From Torymus aiolomorphi (Eukaryota > Arthropoda > Insecta > Hymenoptera > Torymidae), in assembly GCA_036365515.1 (NCBI GenBank), contig CM070874.1, positions 62,825,583-62,889,582 of the forward strand: a stretch of DNA of 64,000 nucleotides. Direction: 5' to 3'. This document shows, in pieces, positions 19,560 to 30,930 of this stretch; the stretch's first letter is position 1; each line of letters begins with the position of its first letter. Under the pieces are notes generated by a model. The model was not told the DNA's origin, ran no database searches, and saw only the letters and a list, made by a program, of their open reading frames with translations. The translations under genes and the position numbers were made by a program.

Positions 19560-20580
19560 TACACGTTTTTTTCCCGTCCCCATATATACCGCGCACGTTC
19601 CCCTTGTTGCGCGCCTCGCTCACGCTCTTTTTTAATTTTTTTTCCCTTTGTCGTTCATCCACCGATGATTCTTTTCTATGACGTCGCGCTCGCGACGCTG
19701 CACGCGCGCGATAGATCGTTCGACTCGCTTTCTCGCTCGCTCCATCCGCTCCTCTTCGTTTCCTTCCCTCTCCGCCTCGTGTTTTTCTTTCTCTTCGCAG
19801 AGCAGCGGATGTGTGTATTTCATATATAAACGCGTGCCGCGCGTCTTTCCTGTGTGCGCGTTTTTACATCGTTTGACATTCGCTTTTTTGCTCTATTCGT
19901 TTTCACGCTAGCTTTCGACATTTTGATTTTTACGTCGTCGTGTACTTGTGGCGCGTCTCTCTTACGCGCGTCGAATGGCAAACTAATTAAGCAATATTGT
20001 TTTAATCATCGTAGTTTCCTTTTCTTCAAAAACTGTCGTTATCAAATAACTAATAAAGGAAACGAATCAATCGGAAAATAATTGCAGTAGGAGATTTTAT
20101 ACGAGCCAATGACGCGAAAAATCCGCACTTAGCTTTGATTACATCTTATTATTACTTTGTTTGAATGCATCGGAGAGTTCGAAGGGTGATTACTCACGTC
20201 ATTACTGCACGGAAAGAGAAAACTTCCCGGAGAGCTAACAGCGCTTTCCGTGATTCATCTTCCATCGTGCAAGAGAAAACCGCGAGTACACATCTATAGA
20301 CGCGGGCAATAAATAAAGCGCATTGCATAAATCTAATGATAGAAAGGCCGAAATCAAGAAAATCAAATAGAGGCGCACGTGATTTCAATGCGAAATTGCG
20401 ATAAATTGTTTCTGCAGCCGGAGGAATCGATCACGGGCCGCTGCACGCGTCTCTCGGCGGCCTCCCTCATAAATTTGACGGATAAAGAACAAACATCGAC
20501 GCGAGGCAGAGGGAACGAATGGAACGGAGAGGAGTAGGGAGCGAAACAAATACTGACAGTAGGTGCATGCAAGAGCTCGT
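19560..20580. other. CpG-rich, pyrimidine-rich DNA; no gene seen
   Basis: Rich in TCGC, CGCGC and CTCT motifs up to about 19990, then mixed. Open frames on both strands are low-complexity by-products of this composition. Confidence 0.45.
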
Positions 20581-20594
20581 CTGTGATGCTCGTG

Positions 20595-21616
20595 ATACTA
20601 GTGATATTAAGCACATTTAGTGTCTGCAAAAAGTCCCTACACAGTACTTTAATAGAACTGCCAAGTTCTACACAAATAATATTAAGAAAAAATGTACAAA
20701 TATATAGTCTACACTCAGATAGTTTACACGCTTAAAATCTACATCATGTATAGATCTTATTGATGTAGATTGTAACTGTGCACAATTTATATCGATAAAT
20801 AGTTTATATGCCGAAATTCTCTGTGTAGACTTTATTTGTGTAGAATTTTATTATAATTTAAAAACTTATATACACTAGCTGTTGTGTACAAAATACTTGT
20901 GTATGATATCGCCGAATGTCGTCGATTAAATTCACATACTTAATTATAAGTAGTTTTTAATCAATTACATAAAATTTGATTTCAATTGAGGGCCTGGAAA
21001 CGAAAAGGGACATACCGCGATTTTGCAGAAAAAGTATCCTCCAACGATCCGAATTTGAAAATCGAGCAAATCTCGTTTTTTAAAGTGCAGGCATGTAAAG
21101 AATTGAAATGCTAATTTTTCTGTAAAGAAATCAAATTTTCATCTTTATGAGTTTTATTAAAAATTCCAATGCACTTTTTCTACAAAATCGCGGTATGTCC
21201 CTTTTCGTTTCGAGACCCTCAATTGAGATCAAATTTTGTGTAATTGATTAAAGACTACCTATAATTAAGTATGTGTATTTAATCGTCAGCTTTCGACGAT
21301 ATCGTAAACAAGTATTTTGTACACGACAGCTATAGTGTACAAAACTTTAAAATATAATAAAATTCTGCACAAATAAAGTTTATACAGAGAATTTCGGCAC
21401 ATAAACTATTTATCGAGATAAATTGTGCACAATTAAAATCTACATGAATATTATCTACAAATGATGTAGATTTTAATCGTGTAAACTATCTCAGTGTAGA
21501 CTATATATATATATACATTTTTTCTTAATATTATTTGTGTAGAACTTAGCAGTGCTACAAAAGTCCTGTGTAGGGGCTTTGCATAGACACTAAATGTGCT
21601 CAATATCACTAGTATT
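20595..21616. mobile_element. Foldback MITE copy B (Mutator-like), 9-bp target duplication
   Basis: 1022 bp with inverted arms of about 400 bases: ATACTAGTGATATTAAGCAC at the left, and its inverse ending ACTAGTATT at the right. Flanking 9-base repeats ATGCTCGTG (20586-20594; 21617-21625). Long arms and a 9-base duplication suggest the Mutator superfamily. A central segment of about 230 bases (20990-21230) has its own short inverted ends (GCCTGGAAACGAAAAGGGAC and inverse). No protein is encoded. Confidence 0.75.
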
Positions 21617-21619
21617 ATG

Positions 21620-22100
21620 CTCGTGCCCAATGATGATAGCGGGAGAAAGTACGGAATGAAAAAGACAAATATCGGAAATTCGTATAAGTATTATACTTCT
21701 TATTACATTACGAGGATAAAATAAAATTTAATCCGTAGAATGAGCATTATGGGTTTCATTCAGAGATTTTTTAACATAATTAACTTATTATCCGAAAAAA
21801 ATGCTTCTGTGCGAGATATATTTTGCGACGTCGTTGATATATCAGTAAAAGCGTCGTAAATTTATATTAATGTTACACAATTCATCAATTATACTGATTG
21901 GATATTGAACGCTCCCCGTTTTATACGTATATACACCCTATCTATAGGATCGATTCTCAGTTTCCAAGTTATAATACATATATCCATAACTGTAACGAGC
22001 CACTCTACAAAAATATCGCTCGTAATAAAGTGCACGCGCACAGATACACACGCATAGTATACGACGTAGCATCCTTCCGTCTGTATAACCGAAAAAAACA
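21620..22100. other. AT-rich DNA; nothing recognised
   Basis: No gene or repeat family identified. Confidence 0.4.
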
Positions 22101-22112
22101 AAAGGCGCACGC

Positions 22113-22113
22113 A

Positions 22114-22182
<69 letters not shown>
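22113..22182. repeat. (CT)n microsatellite
   Basis: About 34 CT units. Open frames across it are repeat artefacts. Confidence 0.95.
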
Positions 22183-22185
<3 letters not shown>

Positions 22186-22246
22186 TCGCGTATAATAGAC
22201 GAAAGCGAGAGTCTCGCGTGCATCGACCGGGAAAATATCGGCGTAT

Positions 22247-22247
<1 letters not shown>

Positions 22248-22290
<43 letters not shown>
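22248..22290. repeat. (CA)n microsatellite
   Basis: About 20 CA units in a CpG-rich patch. Confidence 0.95.
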
Positions 22291-22291
<1 letters not shown>

Positions 22292-22510
22292 GCGAAGCAC
22301 CGTCCCGAAAGATGCAATCTGAGGGAATTGCGGGTAAGCATGTTTCTCTCGGTACGCGCGCGCGCGTGCGATCAATCAGCTCAGCAATAAAAGATCCTCG
22401 CCGCAGCGTTTACCACACGAAAGAGAGACAGAAAGCTACCGTATCGAATCTAATCCGAGGCATTCACGGAAGTGCGTATAGTTGACTCACCCGAATATAG
22501 CTGGCAATAT

Positions 22511-22512
<2 letters not shown>

Positions 22513-22553
<41 letters not shown>
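22513..22553. repeat. (GT)n microsatellite
   Basis: About 20 GT units. Confidence 0.95.
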
Positions 22554-22559
22554 TTCATT

Positions 22560-23786
22560 ACAGCTCACAGTATGCGACGTCAAAGGCGTGAGCGAGTCCC
22601 TCGCGATTTTTCGCGTGCGATTTTCGGGAACGAGAGCGCGGGATGCAAAGAGAATTTTATAGAGGAAGGAGGGAAGGGGCAACACCCTTCTTCGTAGCGA
22701 TACATAAAGCAAATCGGTTCACCGCGAGTGACGCGAGCGCGGCACTCGCCGTCGACGTTGAAGGCCCGCGCGCTGCTTTTGATGTCACCCCAGGTGCGCC
22801 TCCACAGCCGCGAGCTGTTTTTTGGATTATGCAGCGCGTCGCCCGATGATGGGCAGATATGTATATACGTGTGAGATGGCTTTTCGTGCTTCTTTTTTAT
22901 TTTATTTATACCGAGAACACATGGGCGGCAGATATTAACTATTTATAAGATGATGTAATTGTAGAACAATGTTGTAATTACTATAGTTTCTTTATTTCTA
23001 TGTAGAATTATTAACTATTATTATTCTAAACGTAAATGTAATATAATAATTGCTGCTGTAAAATGTGCGTTTGAAGATTATATGCTATTCTATAAAAGAA
23101 AACCATATTTTTTTTACTCGATGTAGAAATTATGAAGCACATTTTATTAGTTTTTTCTTCGCTATAACCACAACAAGCATAGTTTGAAGGAATTCCAGTT
23201 CATAATTTATAGATCGTCGTGTACTTAATTGCTCGTGAAAAATTTATCGAATTTTTTCATATTTCAAAAAATTATCTTATTGTCCCTGCATATATACAAA
23301 ACAAAATGAAATTACATTTTCATAAAAATAACTTCGACATCAACTTTATAACTCGTAAACCGCACGTTTTTGCCCAAATTGAAATTTATTTATTAAAAAA
23401 ACTATACGACGGCGAAAAATACGAACTTTTACAATGTTTTAAAAAAAGCGCAGACCTTCGCTCGCGAACCATAAATGCACGATATTCGGCAGCGGCAGTA
23501 TAAGGGCGGCAACCCCCCGGGTGAAGGAAACCCTCCATTCCTTATTCAAAGTCAGGGTACGCGGCCCTTGCTTCCGGCATTAATTTTTCCTTGCGCGCTG
23601 CTCGCACACGAGATATATCCTCCCGCACGGCGGAAAAACCTAACCGCGCGCGCTGCGGAAAAGATAGCGCGGATAAATTCGCGAAGACGGATTCTAGCGC
23701 GAGTTTTTCCCCTATACCATGGAATTCCACACTTTTTCAGCGAATAACGATACATCAAACCGTTGTCATAAAGCGCTGACTGCGCG

Positions 23787-23828
<42 letters not shown>

Positions 23829-24230
23829 GGGCGGCTTTCGGAAAAACAATAAAATTTATCCGCGTTTATCTCGATGAGAAATTCGTGTCCGGCGCGTCAA
23901 CGCAGCTCCCCTCGCGCTTCTACTCCAAGAGCCATTGAAAGGTTTTCCCCGTTTGCGTGGGGCGCGAGAAAGTGCCTGAGCGCAGCGGGGAAGGGAGAAA
24001 AGATTGCCGTAGTTTTGGTTATTGGCGTATAATCGGTTATCGCGGCCGAGGGCTTCGATTGAAATATTGAAAGTTTTATCGAAAGTTTTTCTGTTCTGCA
24101 GTCGGGAACTCGCGAGAATGCATCAAGAAAAGTGTAATGGATTTCTTCCATCTCAAGTATCGCTGAAAACATTAACTGCGGAAAATGGCTTATAAGCTAC
24201 ACAGTATTATTTGAACTTTCACTTGTTTTA
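22560..24230. other. CpG-rich islands (22.6-22.85, 23.5-24.1 kb) with an AT-rich spacer
   Basis: No coding region recognised. A (GA)n run of about 17 units lies at 23791-23824. Confidence 0.45.
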
Positions 24231-24239
24231 AAACGTCGC

Positions 24240-24690
24240 TGGTAAAAATGTGTCTATTACGAAATGGTCAGAAAGTCAGTAAATAGCTAGAATAAATGGC
24301 TAGTTAATGGTCATGTTGAAACGCTTTTTCCCCTATTATTCGTCCATTTAATAGATTGGAAATAGAATGGCATAACCTCAAAACAAACCTCATTCAATTT
24401 AAATTTACTCATAGACTTGACGTTACATTTAAGAGTATTCAATTGTAATAGATACTTTACAGAAATGTAAACAATAAACACAGACTAAAAAATCATTCAT
24501 AGCACTCCTTTCTTAGATATTAACTGAAACCCACGTTTTTCTATTGATTCTGTCTTCCTCATTCCTCGTCATAAGAATAAGTCTTCTACTAGCCACTTTC
24601 TAACTAAAAAAACTGACCAACAGTTTATTTTTCTCTCCAATTTTAATACCTTTAAAATAGTTTAAGAACAAGCTTGTGTAAATGTTTAAA
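24240..24690. repeat. Fragment of the CCCTGGTGG-ended MITE family
   Basis: Shares TCTTCTACTAGCCAxTTxC, TAACTAAAAAAACTGA and CCATTTAATAGATTGGA blocks with 34400-34680 plus 35612-35857 and with 37680-38200. The terminal CCCTGG sequence is not seen, so it is partial. Confidence 0.6.
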
Positions 24691-24694
24691 AAAA

Positions 24695-24879
24695 ACCGCT
24701 CCCAATTCATTGGCACTTAGCTTTTTTAAACTAATTTATCAATTCCTTTTACTTCCTCCTAGAGGAAGCTTTGTGATAGTAAAAAAAAAGTTTTCGAGAA
24801 AATGTGTTAGGAATGTTGTTTAGCACATTTGGAATCGAAATACACAATTTTTAGAAAATGTCCATATAGGTGTGTGTGT

Positions 24880-24929
<50 letters not shown>

Positions 24930-25010
24930 GCAGATATCTCATGATCTACTCGATCGATTTTAACCAGAGAGGTATTATTTTTTTGCATTTTGTTTTCACA
25001 GTTGGGGTCA
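24695..25010. repeat. Fragments of inverted-repeat families A and B with a (GT)n run
   Basis: Family A end (ACCGCTCCCAATTCATTGG) at 24700 is followed directly by family B end (CTTCCTCCTAGAGGAAGCTT) at 24755 and a GT run at 24872-24926. The order is as in 26140-27400. Confidence 0.6.
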
Positions 25011-26130
25011 ATAGTCTATTTTTGACAATTTCGATTTTCTTTTTTTTATAGCCATTTTTCAATTTTGAAAATTTTTATTTTCGTATTTTTAAATATTTAG
25101 AACTAATATTCATAATATATTATGAATGCGCTTTATGCAGGATAAAATTCTCTACATTAAAAAAAAAAGTCTATAGCTATATTCTGTCATAAGTTATTGA
25201 TAAAAACGTCAATTTTTGAAAATAGGTTATATTCCGAAATTGAAAAAAAATTGACATAAATATTTTTTTGGTTAAAAAGAAGGTTTTTTGAGTACTATAA
25301 TTTTCTAAATTTTCATGTTTTTTTATTGATTATTTTTTTAGAAAAAAAAATTTAGAAAAACAAGTGATTTTTTTTGTCGTTTCATAACTAGATTAAAATT
25401 TACTTAATCGCTTTGAAATTCCGTGTAGGGGTAGATTTTGTATATCAATCGAGTTCTTTCTTTGGGCAAAAGGATAATGTCTATAAATTTCAGAGGTATC
25501 TGAGGTTAAAATTTTTTTAACTTTCTTTTTAAATTGTAATTTGTCGAGAACAAATCGAGAGATTATCCTGAAATTTATGGACGAATTTGCATTTGAGATA
25601 GGCAATATGTGTGATAAAAATATGATTATGATTGATCGATTACTTTCAAAGACAGAAAATTTAAAAAAATTTTTGAACAGTTTTTTGAAATTGCAATTTA
25701 TTGAGAACGGTTTGTTTTTATATATAATTTAAATATTTTAATTATTCTTACGTGTGGATTATTTTATTTTAATTATATATTGAGAAAATTTTAGAAGGAA
25801 AAGTTTAAATATTATGCATTAATTATTATCTATTTCTTCTAAAAATATAACATAAAATTCTGTAACATTATTTATCCATTTAAAAATATATTTATCATTC
25901 TTCATTAATATATTAGTATAATGTCCGCCATTAATTGTATTACCATGATGAAGAATTGAACTTACATTGAAAATGAATAGATAATTTAGTAACAATATAT
26001 TCATTTTAAATAATGAATGAGAACAAGATTAAAATAATATAATGAGAGATATGAATAACTATCGAATAAATAAAATTAATATCTATAAAGATATATATTT
26101 GTATTAATAATTTTTAATTTTATACAAAAT
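25010..26130. other. AT-rich DNA with dispersed-repeat pieces; no gene seen
   Basis: 25430-25700 belongs to the family containing TTTGGGCAAAAG and AACCTCAAATATCT. Nothing coding recognised. Confidence 0.4.
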
Positions 26131-26139
26131 TTAAAAAAA

Positions 26140-27150
26140 AAAACCGCTGCCAATTCATTGGCCCGTAGCTTCCTCAACCGTAATTTGTTGATTCCTTTAA
26201 TTACTTTTTAATAACAAAATTTATAATTTTTTAAAAAATGTATTGCATAATTATAATTAAATTCATTTATGAATATTAAAAATTGTTAATTTTTAAATTT
26301 ATTTATTTATTTATTATTTATTTATATCAAATTTATATAAATTTTGAGGTGATAAATAAAGTTATCATTTGAAATAGAAGTAAAATATCTATATTTTATA
26401 ATAAAACAAATAGCTATCACGGTTGTTTTGTTATTAACAAAAACGTGTTTTTTTTATATTTCATAATTCATATTTTTTAAGAAAAAAAAATTTATAGCTA
26501 CCATTGTTCTTTTGTTATTAACAAAAACGTGTTTTTATTAAAAAGTTCTTAACTCACAAATAAATTATAATAATGCAGAATATAATGCATTCATAATGCA
26601 TAATTCATAATTGTAATAGATTATAATAGATATAATTTTTAAACATTTTAATTCATTTTGTTGGTTGGTTTTTTAAAAATTAAAAAAAAATCATCGAATA
26701 CCTACTTAATGACGTATCCTCATTCCACACCACCTAGTGGTAGATATCACTGCGCGTTTTTTAGAAATAAAATATAAATCTTTTTTAATTTAGAGATTAA
26801 ATTAATTTTTGTAACACATGAATTATTTTCGGCGTTTTCCTACATAAAAATATTTCTAAAAGTTACTTTTTTTACCTATCGTGTAAAGAAATTCATTCTC
26901 TCCCTCTGCTCTAAAATTATGTAAAATCGCGAAAATGAATTTAACCTTGCTTTTTAGGTTCAAAAACGCATAAAATCAATACAAAAAAAATAAATAAAAC
27001 CTTGAATTTAATGTTATCCCCATTTGTATAATATAATATTTAATTTTCTTTTTTTTTTTGTTTTTCCGAGGTACTAGGTGGATCTTCTTCAAGAATTCAA
27101 TCTTGAAAATTCAAACATATTACATTTTGACGCCAATACTATATACTTTT
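26140..27150 (+). repeat. Repeat family A, forward copy
   Basis: Begins ACCGCTGCCAATTCATTGG and ends near GTCAAAATG-type sequence (ATTTTGACGCCAATACTATA). It matches 28083-29302 in reverse, with long identical blocks (for example CATTCCACACCACCTAGTGG near 26733 and its inverse near 28710). No protein; probably a non-autonomous transposon. Further end fragments are at 24700, 30400 and 60390. Confidence 0.7.
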
Positions 27151-27285
27151 GCTTCCTCCTACAGGAAGCTTTGTGATAGTAAATTTTTGAGTTGTTATAA
27201 AAACATGTTATAATTGTGTTCCGAGGTGTTAGGAATCAAAATACATGGTTTTTGAAAAATGTCTGTATGGATTTGTGTATGTATG

Positions 27286-27381
<96 letters not shown>

Positions 27382-28082
27382 CGCCTGGATCTCAGCTTTT
27401 ACTCGGTCGATTTTGACCGGACAGGTCTCATTTTTTTTTGATTTTTTTTAATGATAGGATCGAGTTATTCGAATCTGATGGGTAGCGTTCGAAAGAGAAT
27501 TAAAATACCTACATTTTCTAAAAACAAAAAAAGATTCTAGCTATCACGATTCTTTTGTTATTAACAAAAACGTGTTTTTTTTTTTAGAAGCTTATAACTC
27601 CTAAACTTAACGGTCAATTTTTTTGAGAAAAATCATGATAATACAGAATATATATAGCTATAATCTGTTAAAATTTGAATACATTCTGTAGGCTAGATTT
27701 TGAGTAAAAAATTGAAAAATGAAAAAATCAGTTTTGTATGTCCAACGATTACAAGAGTAAAATTGACTTAATGGCTTCAAAATTCCTTTTAGAGGTAAAT
27801 TTTTTATAATTCTCGGTCGAGTTCTTTGGGAAAAATGATTGGTACATAAATTTCAGAGATATTTGAGGTTAAAAATTTGTTGACATTTTTTAAAAATCGT
27901 AATTTCTCGAGAACGGCTCCATGTAGCTGAATGGGGTAGGTGGCATTCGAAAGAGAATTAAAATACCTATATTTTCTAAAAGAAATTAATTTTCTATCTA
28001 TCACGGTTGTTTAGTTATTATCAAAAACAAAAACGTGTTTTTTTTTTTAAACTCATAACTCCAATGATGTTATCATCAGTAT
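27151..28082 (+). repeat. Repeat family B, left arm of a large palindrome
   Basis: Starts with a hairpin-like end (CTTCCTCCTACAGGAAGCTT) and ends CAGTATATTATAAA. It matches 29303-30285 in reverse. It contains a GTGC/GT microsatellite (27283-27379) and the AACCTCAAATATCT-type block. Confidence 0.7.
27283..27379. repeat. (GTGC)n then (GT)n microsatellite
   Basis: About 14 GTGC units pass into about 19 GT units. The matching arm at 30105-30168 is a CA run without the four-base phase, so the array changed after the palindrome formed. Confidence 0.9.
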
Positions 28083-29302
28083 ATTATAAAAGTATATAGT
28101 ATTGGCGTCAAAATGTAATATTTTTGAATTTTCAAGATTGAATTCATGAGTTTAAGTATTCAAAACTGATGAATAATTAAAATAGTATAAGAGTAGGTGG
28201 CGCTCCGATCGGGGTAGCGTGTAGTGCAGTATGTATTAGGGATAGGTTTTGGGTGTTTAGGGGGTAAGAATTCCTCATACCACGAAGTCCGATACTTCGT
28301 GATGGTCTTAGTAGGCCTCCCTTCTTGCTAAGTCTCCAAAGAAAGAACGGGCGCCTAAGAAGATTCACCTAGTACCTCGGAAAAAAAAGAAAATTAAATA
28401 TTATATTATACAAATGGGGATAACATTAAATTTAAGGTTTTATTTTTTTTTTTTTGTATTGATTTTATGCGTTTTTGAACCTAAAAAGCAAGGCTAAATT
28501 TTCATTTTCGCGATTTTACATAATTTTAGAGCAGAGGGAGAGAATGAATTTCTTTACACGATAGGTAAAAAAAGTCACTTTTTAGAACATATTTTTATGT
28601 AGGAAAACGCCGAAAATCATTCATGTGTAACAAAAATTAATTTAATCTCTAAATTAAAAAAGATTTATATTTTATTTTTAAAAAACGCGCAGTGATATCT
28701 ACCGCTAGGTGGTGTGGAATGAGGAAACGTCATTGAGTAGGTATTCGATGATTTTTTTTTAATTTTTAAAAAACCAACCAACAAAATGAATTAAAATGTT
28801 TAAAAATTATATCTATTATAATCTATTATAATTATGAATTATGCATTATGAATGCATTATATTTTGCATTATTATAATTTATTTGTGAGTTATGATTTTT
28901 TTTAAAAAAACACGTTTTTGTTAATAACAAAAGAACAATGATAGCTATAAATTTTTTTTCTTAGAAAATATGAATTATGAAATATAAAAAAAAACACGTT
29001 TTTGTTAATAACAAAACAACCGTGATAGCTATTTGTTTTATTATAAAATATAGATACTTTACTTCTATTTCAAATGATAACTTTATTTATCAGCTCAAAA
29101 TTTATATAAATTTGATATAAATAAATAATAAATAAATAAATAAATTTAAAAATTAACAATTTTTAATATTCACAAATGAATTTAATTATAATTATGCAAT
29201 AAATTTTTTTTAAAATTATAAATTTTGTTATTAAAAATTAATTAAAGGAATCAACAAATTACGGTTGAGGAAGCTACGGGCCAATGAATTCGCAGCGTTT
29301 TA
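28083..29302 (-). repeat. Repeat family A, reverse copy, inserted at the centre of the B palindrome
   Basis: Lies exactly between TATATTATAAA (28082) and its inverse TTTTATAATATA (29303). Contains an extra stretch of about 210 bases (28146-28355) absent from the forward copy. Confidence 0.65.
28146..28355. other. Unidentified insertion in repeat A reverse copy
   Basis: Against the forward copy (GATTGAATTCTTGAAGAAGATCCACC read in reverse) this copy has about 210 extra bases, richer in G and C. No coding, tRNA-like or inverted-repeat signature is clear. Short CCTAAGAAGATTCACC at the right edge resumes the match. Confidence 0.45.
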
Positions 29303-30107
29303 TAATATACTGATGATAACATCATTGGAGTTATCAGTTTAAAAAAAAACACATTTTTATTTTTGATGATAACTAAAGAACCGTGATAGATAGAAAATTA
29401 ATTTTTTTAGAAAATATAGGTATTTTAATTCTCTTTCAAATGCCACCCACCCCATTCAGATACATAGAGCCGTTCTCGAGAAATTACGATTTTAAAAAAA
29501 TGTCAAAAAAGTTTTAACCTCACATATCTATGAAATTTATGGACCAATCATTTTGCCCAAAGAACTCGACCGAGAACTATAAAAGATCTACCTCTAAAAG
29601 GAGTTTTGAAGCCATTAAGTCAATTTTACTCTTGTAATCGTTGGACATACAAAACTGATTTTTTTCATTTTTCAATTTTTTACTCAAAATCTAGCTTACA
29701 GAATGTATTCAAATTTTAAAAGATTATAGCTATTTATATTCTGTATTATCATGATTTTTCTCAAAAAAATTGACCGTTAAGTTTAGGAGTTATAAGCTTC
29801 TAAAAAAAAATACGTTTTTGTTCATAACAAAAGAACCGTGATAGCTAGAAACTTTTTTTTTTAGAAAAAATACATATTTTAATTCTCCTTCGAACGCTAC
29901 CCATCAGATTCGAATAACTCGATCCTATCATTAAAAAAAATCGAAAAACAGTTTTGAGAAAATCGAAAATTTGAAAAAAAAACAAAAACGCATCGCCCCA
30001 ATCAAAAAACGGATTTTTGACCCGCCATCACGCAAAAAAAAACAAAAAAATGAGACCTGTCCGGTCAAAATCGACCGAGTAGAAGCTGAGATCCAGGCGT
30101 ATACACA

Positions 30108-30154
<47 letters not shown>

Positions 30155-30285
30155 ACACACACATCCATACAGACATTTTTCAAAAACCATGTATTTTGAT
30201 TCCTAACACCTCGGAATTATAACATGCTTTTACAACAACTCAAAAATTTACTATCACAAAGCACTAGGAGGAAGCAATTAATATT
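29303..30285 (-). repeat. Repeat family B, right arm
   Basis: Reverse complement of 27151-28082, ending with TTTGTGATAG-type sequence in reverse and AGGAGGAAGC at 30275. Contains a CA run at 30105-30168. Confidence 0.7.
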
Positions 30286-30289
30286 CATA

Positions 30290-30870
30290 CATAAATGTAA
30301 TTCGAATTATGTCATAAATAGGTGAGTTAATTTTCAAATTTTGCATTAAAAATTAATTAAACGAATCAATAAATTAATTTTGAGGACGCCACGTGAAAAT
30401 GAATTGGCAGCTGTTTTTTTATACTTTTTAATAAAATAATTTTTTTCTCAAAAACAAATGAAGAAAATTTATTGAAATTTTAATCAAATATAGTTTTTAA
30501 TAAGCTTCTACATGGAGTTGCCATTTAGAAATTACAATTATCAAAAAACGTAAAATGTTTTAACCTTAAATATCTCTAAAAATCATGAGACAATTCTTTT
30601 ACCTAGAGGACTCAAACGACAAATATATAAACTCTACGTTTCTACAAAATTTCAACACGATTAAACCAATTTTTCTTCACTTGTTATCATGCGACAAAGA
30701 AATTGACTTTATAAAATACGAAAATACACACGTCGTGACACATGGCGTGCGACCTTCAACAGTATATATCGTACAATTACAAAATAACCAAGGCAATGAT
30801 AACACGAAAGAAATAGTTGACTCCAACACGCGTGTATATTTTATTTTTAATTTATGATTTTATTAATGAT
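30290..30870. repeat. Dispersed repeat upstream of protease 1
   Basis: 30545-30800 matches 61450-61740 upstream of protease 2 (ATCATGAGACAATTCTTTTA; CCTTCAACAGTATxTATCGT; TAGTTGACTCCAACAC). This shows the duplicated unit included at least 350 bases of 5' flank. Confidence 0.65.
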
Positions 30871-30874
30871 CATT

Positions 30875-30896
30875 TGATAAGATCTGTGTATATAAG
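30875..30896 (+). promoter_or_regulatory. GATA site and TATA box of protease 1
   Basis: TGATAAGA (30875-30882) is a consensus GATA-factor site and TATATAAG (30889-30896) a TATA box, 35 bases before the ATG. Both are preserved in protease 2. GATA factors drive gut digestive enzyme genes in insects, so gut expression is a reasonable inference. Confidence 0.6.
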
Positions 30897-30930
30897 GAAG
30901 ATTTTTTTTTCATTTTTACTTATTGCAGTT

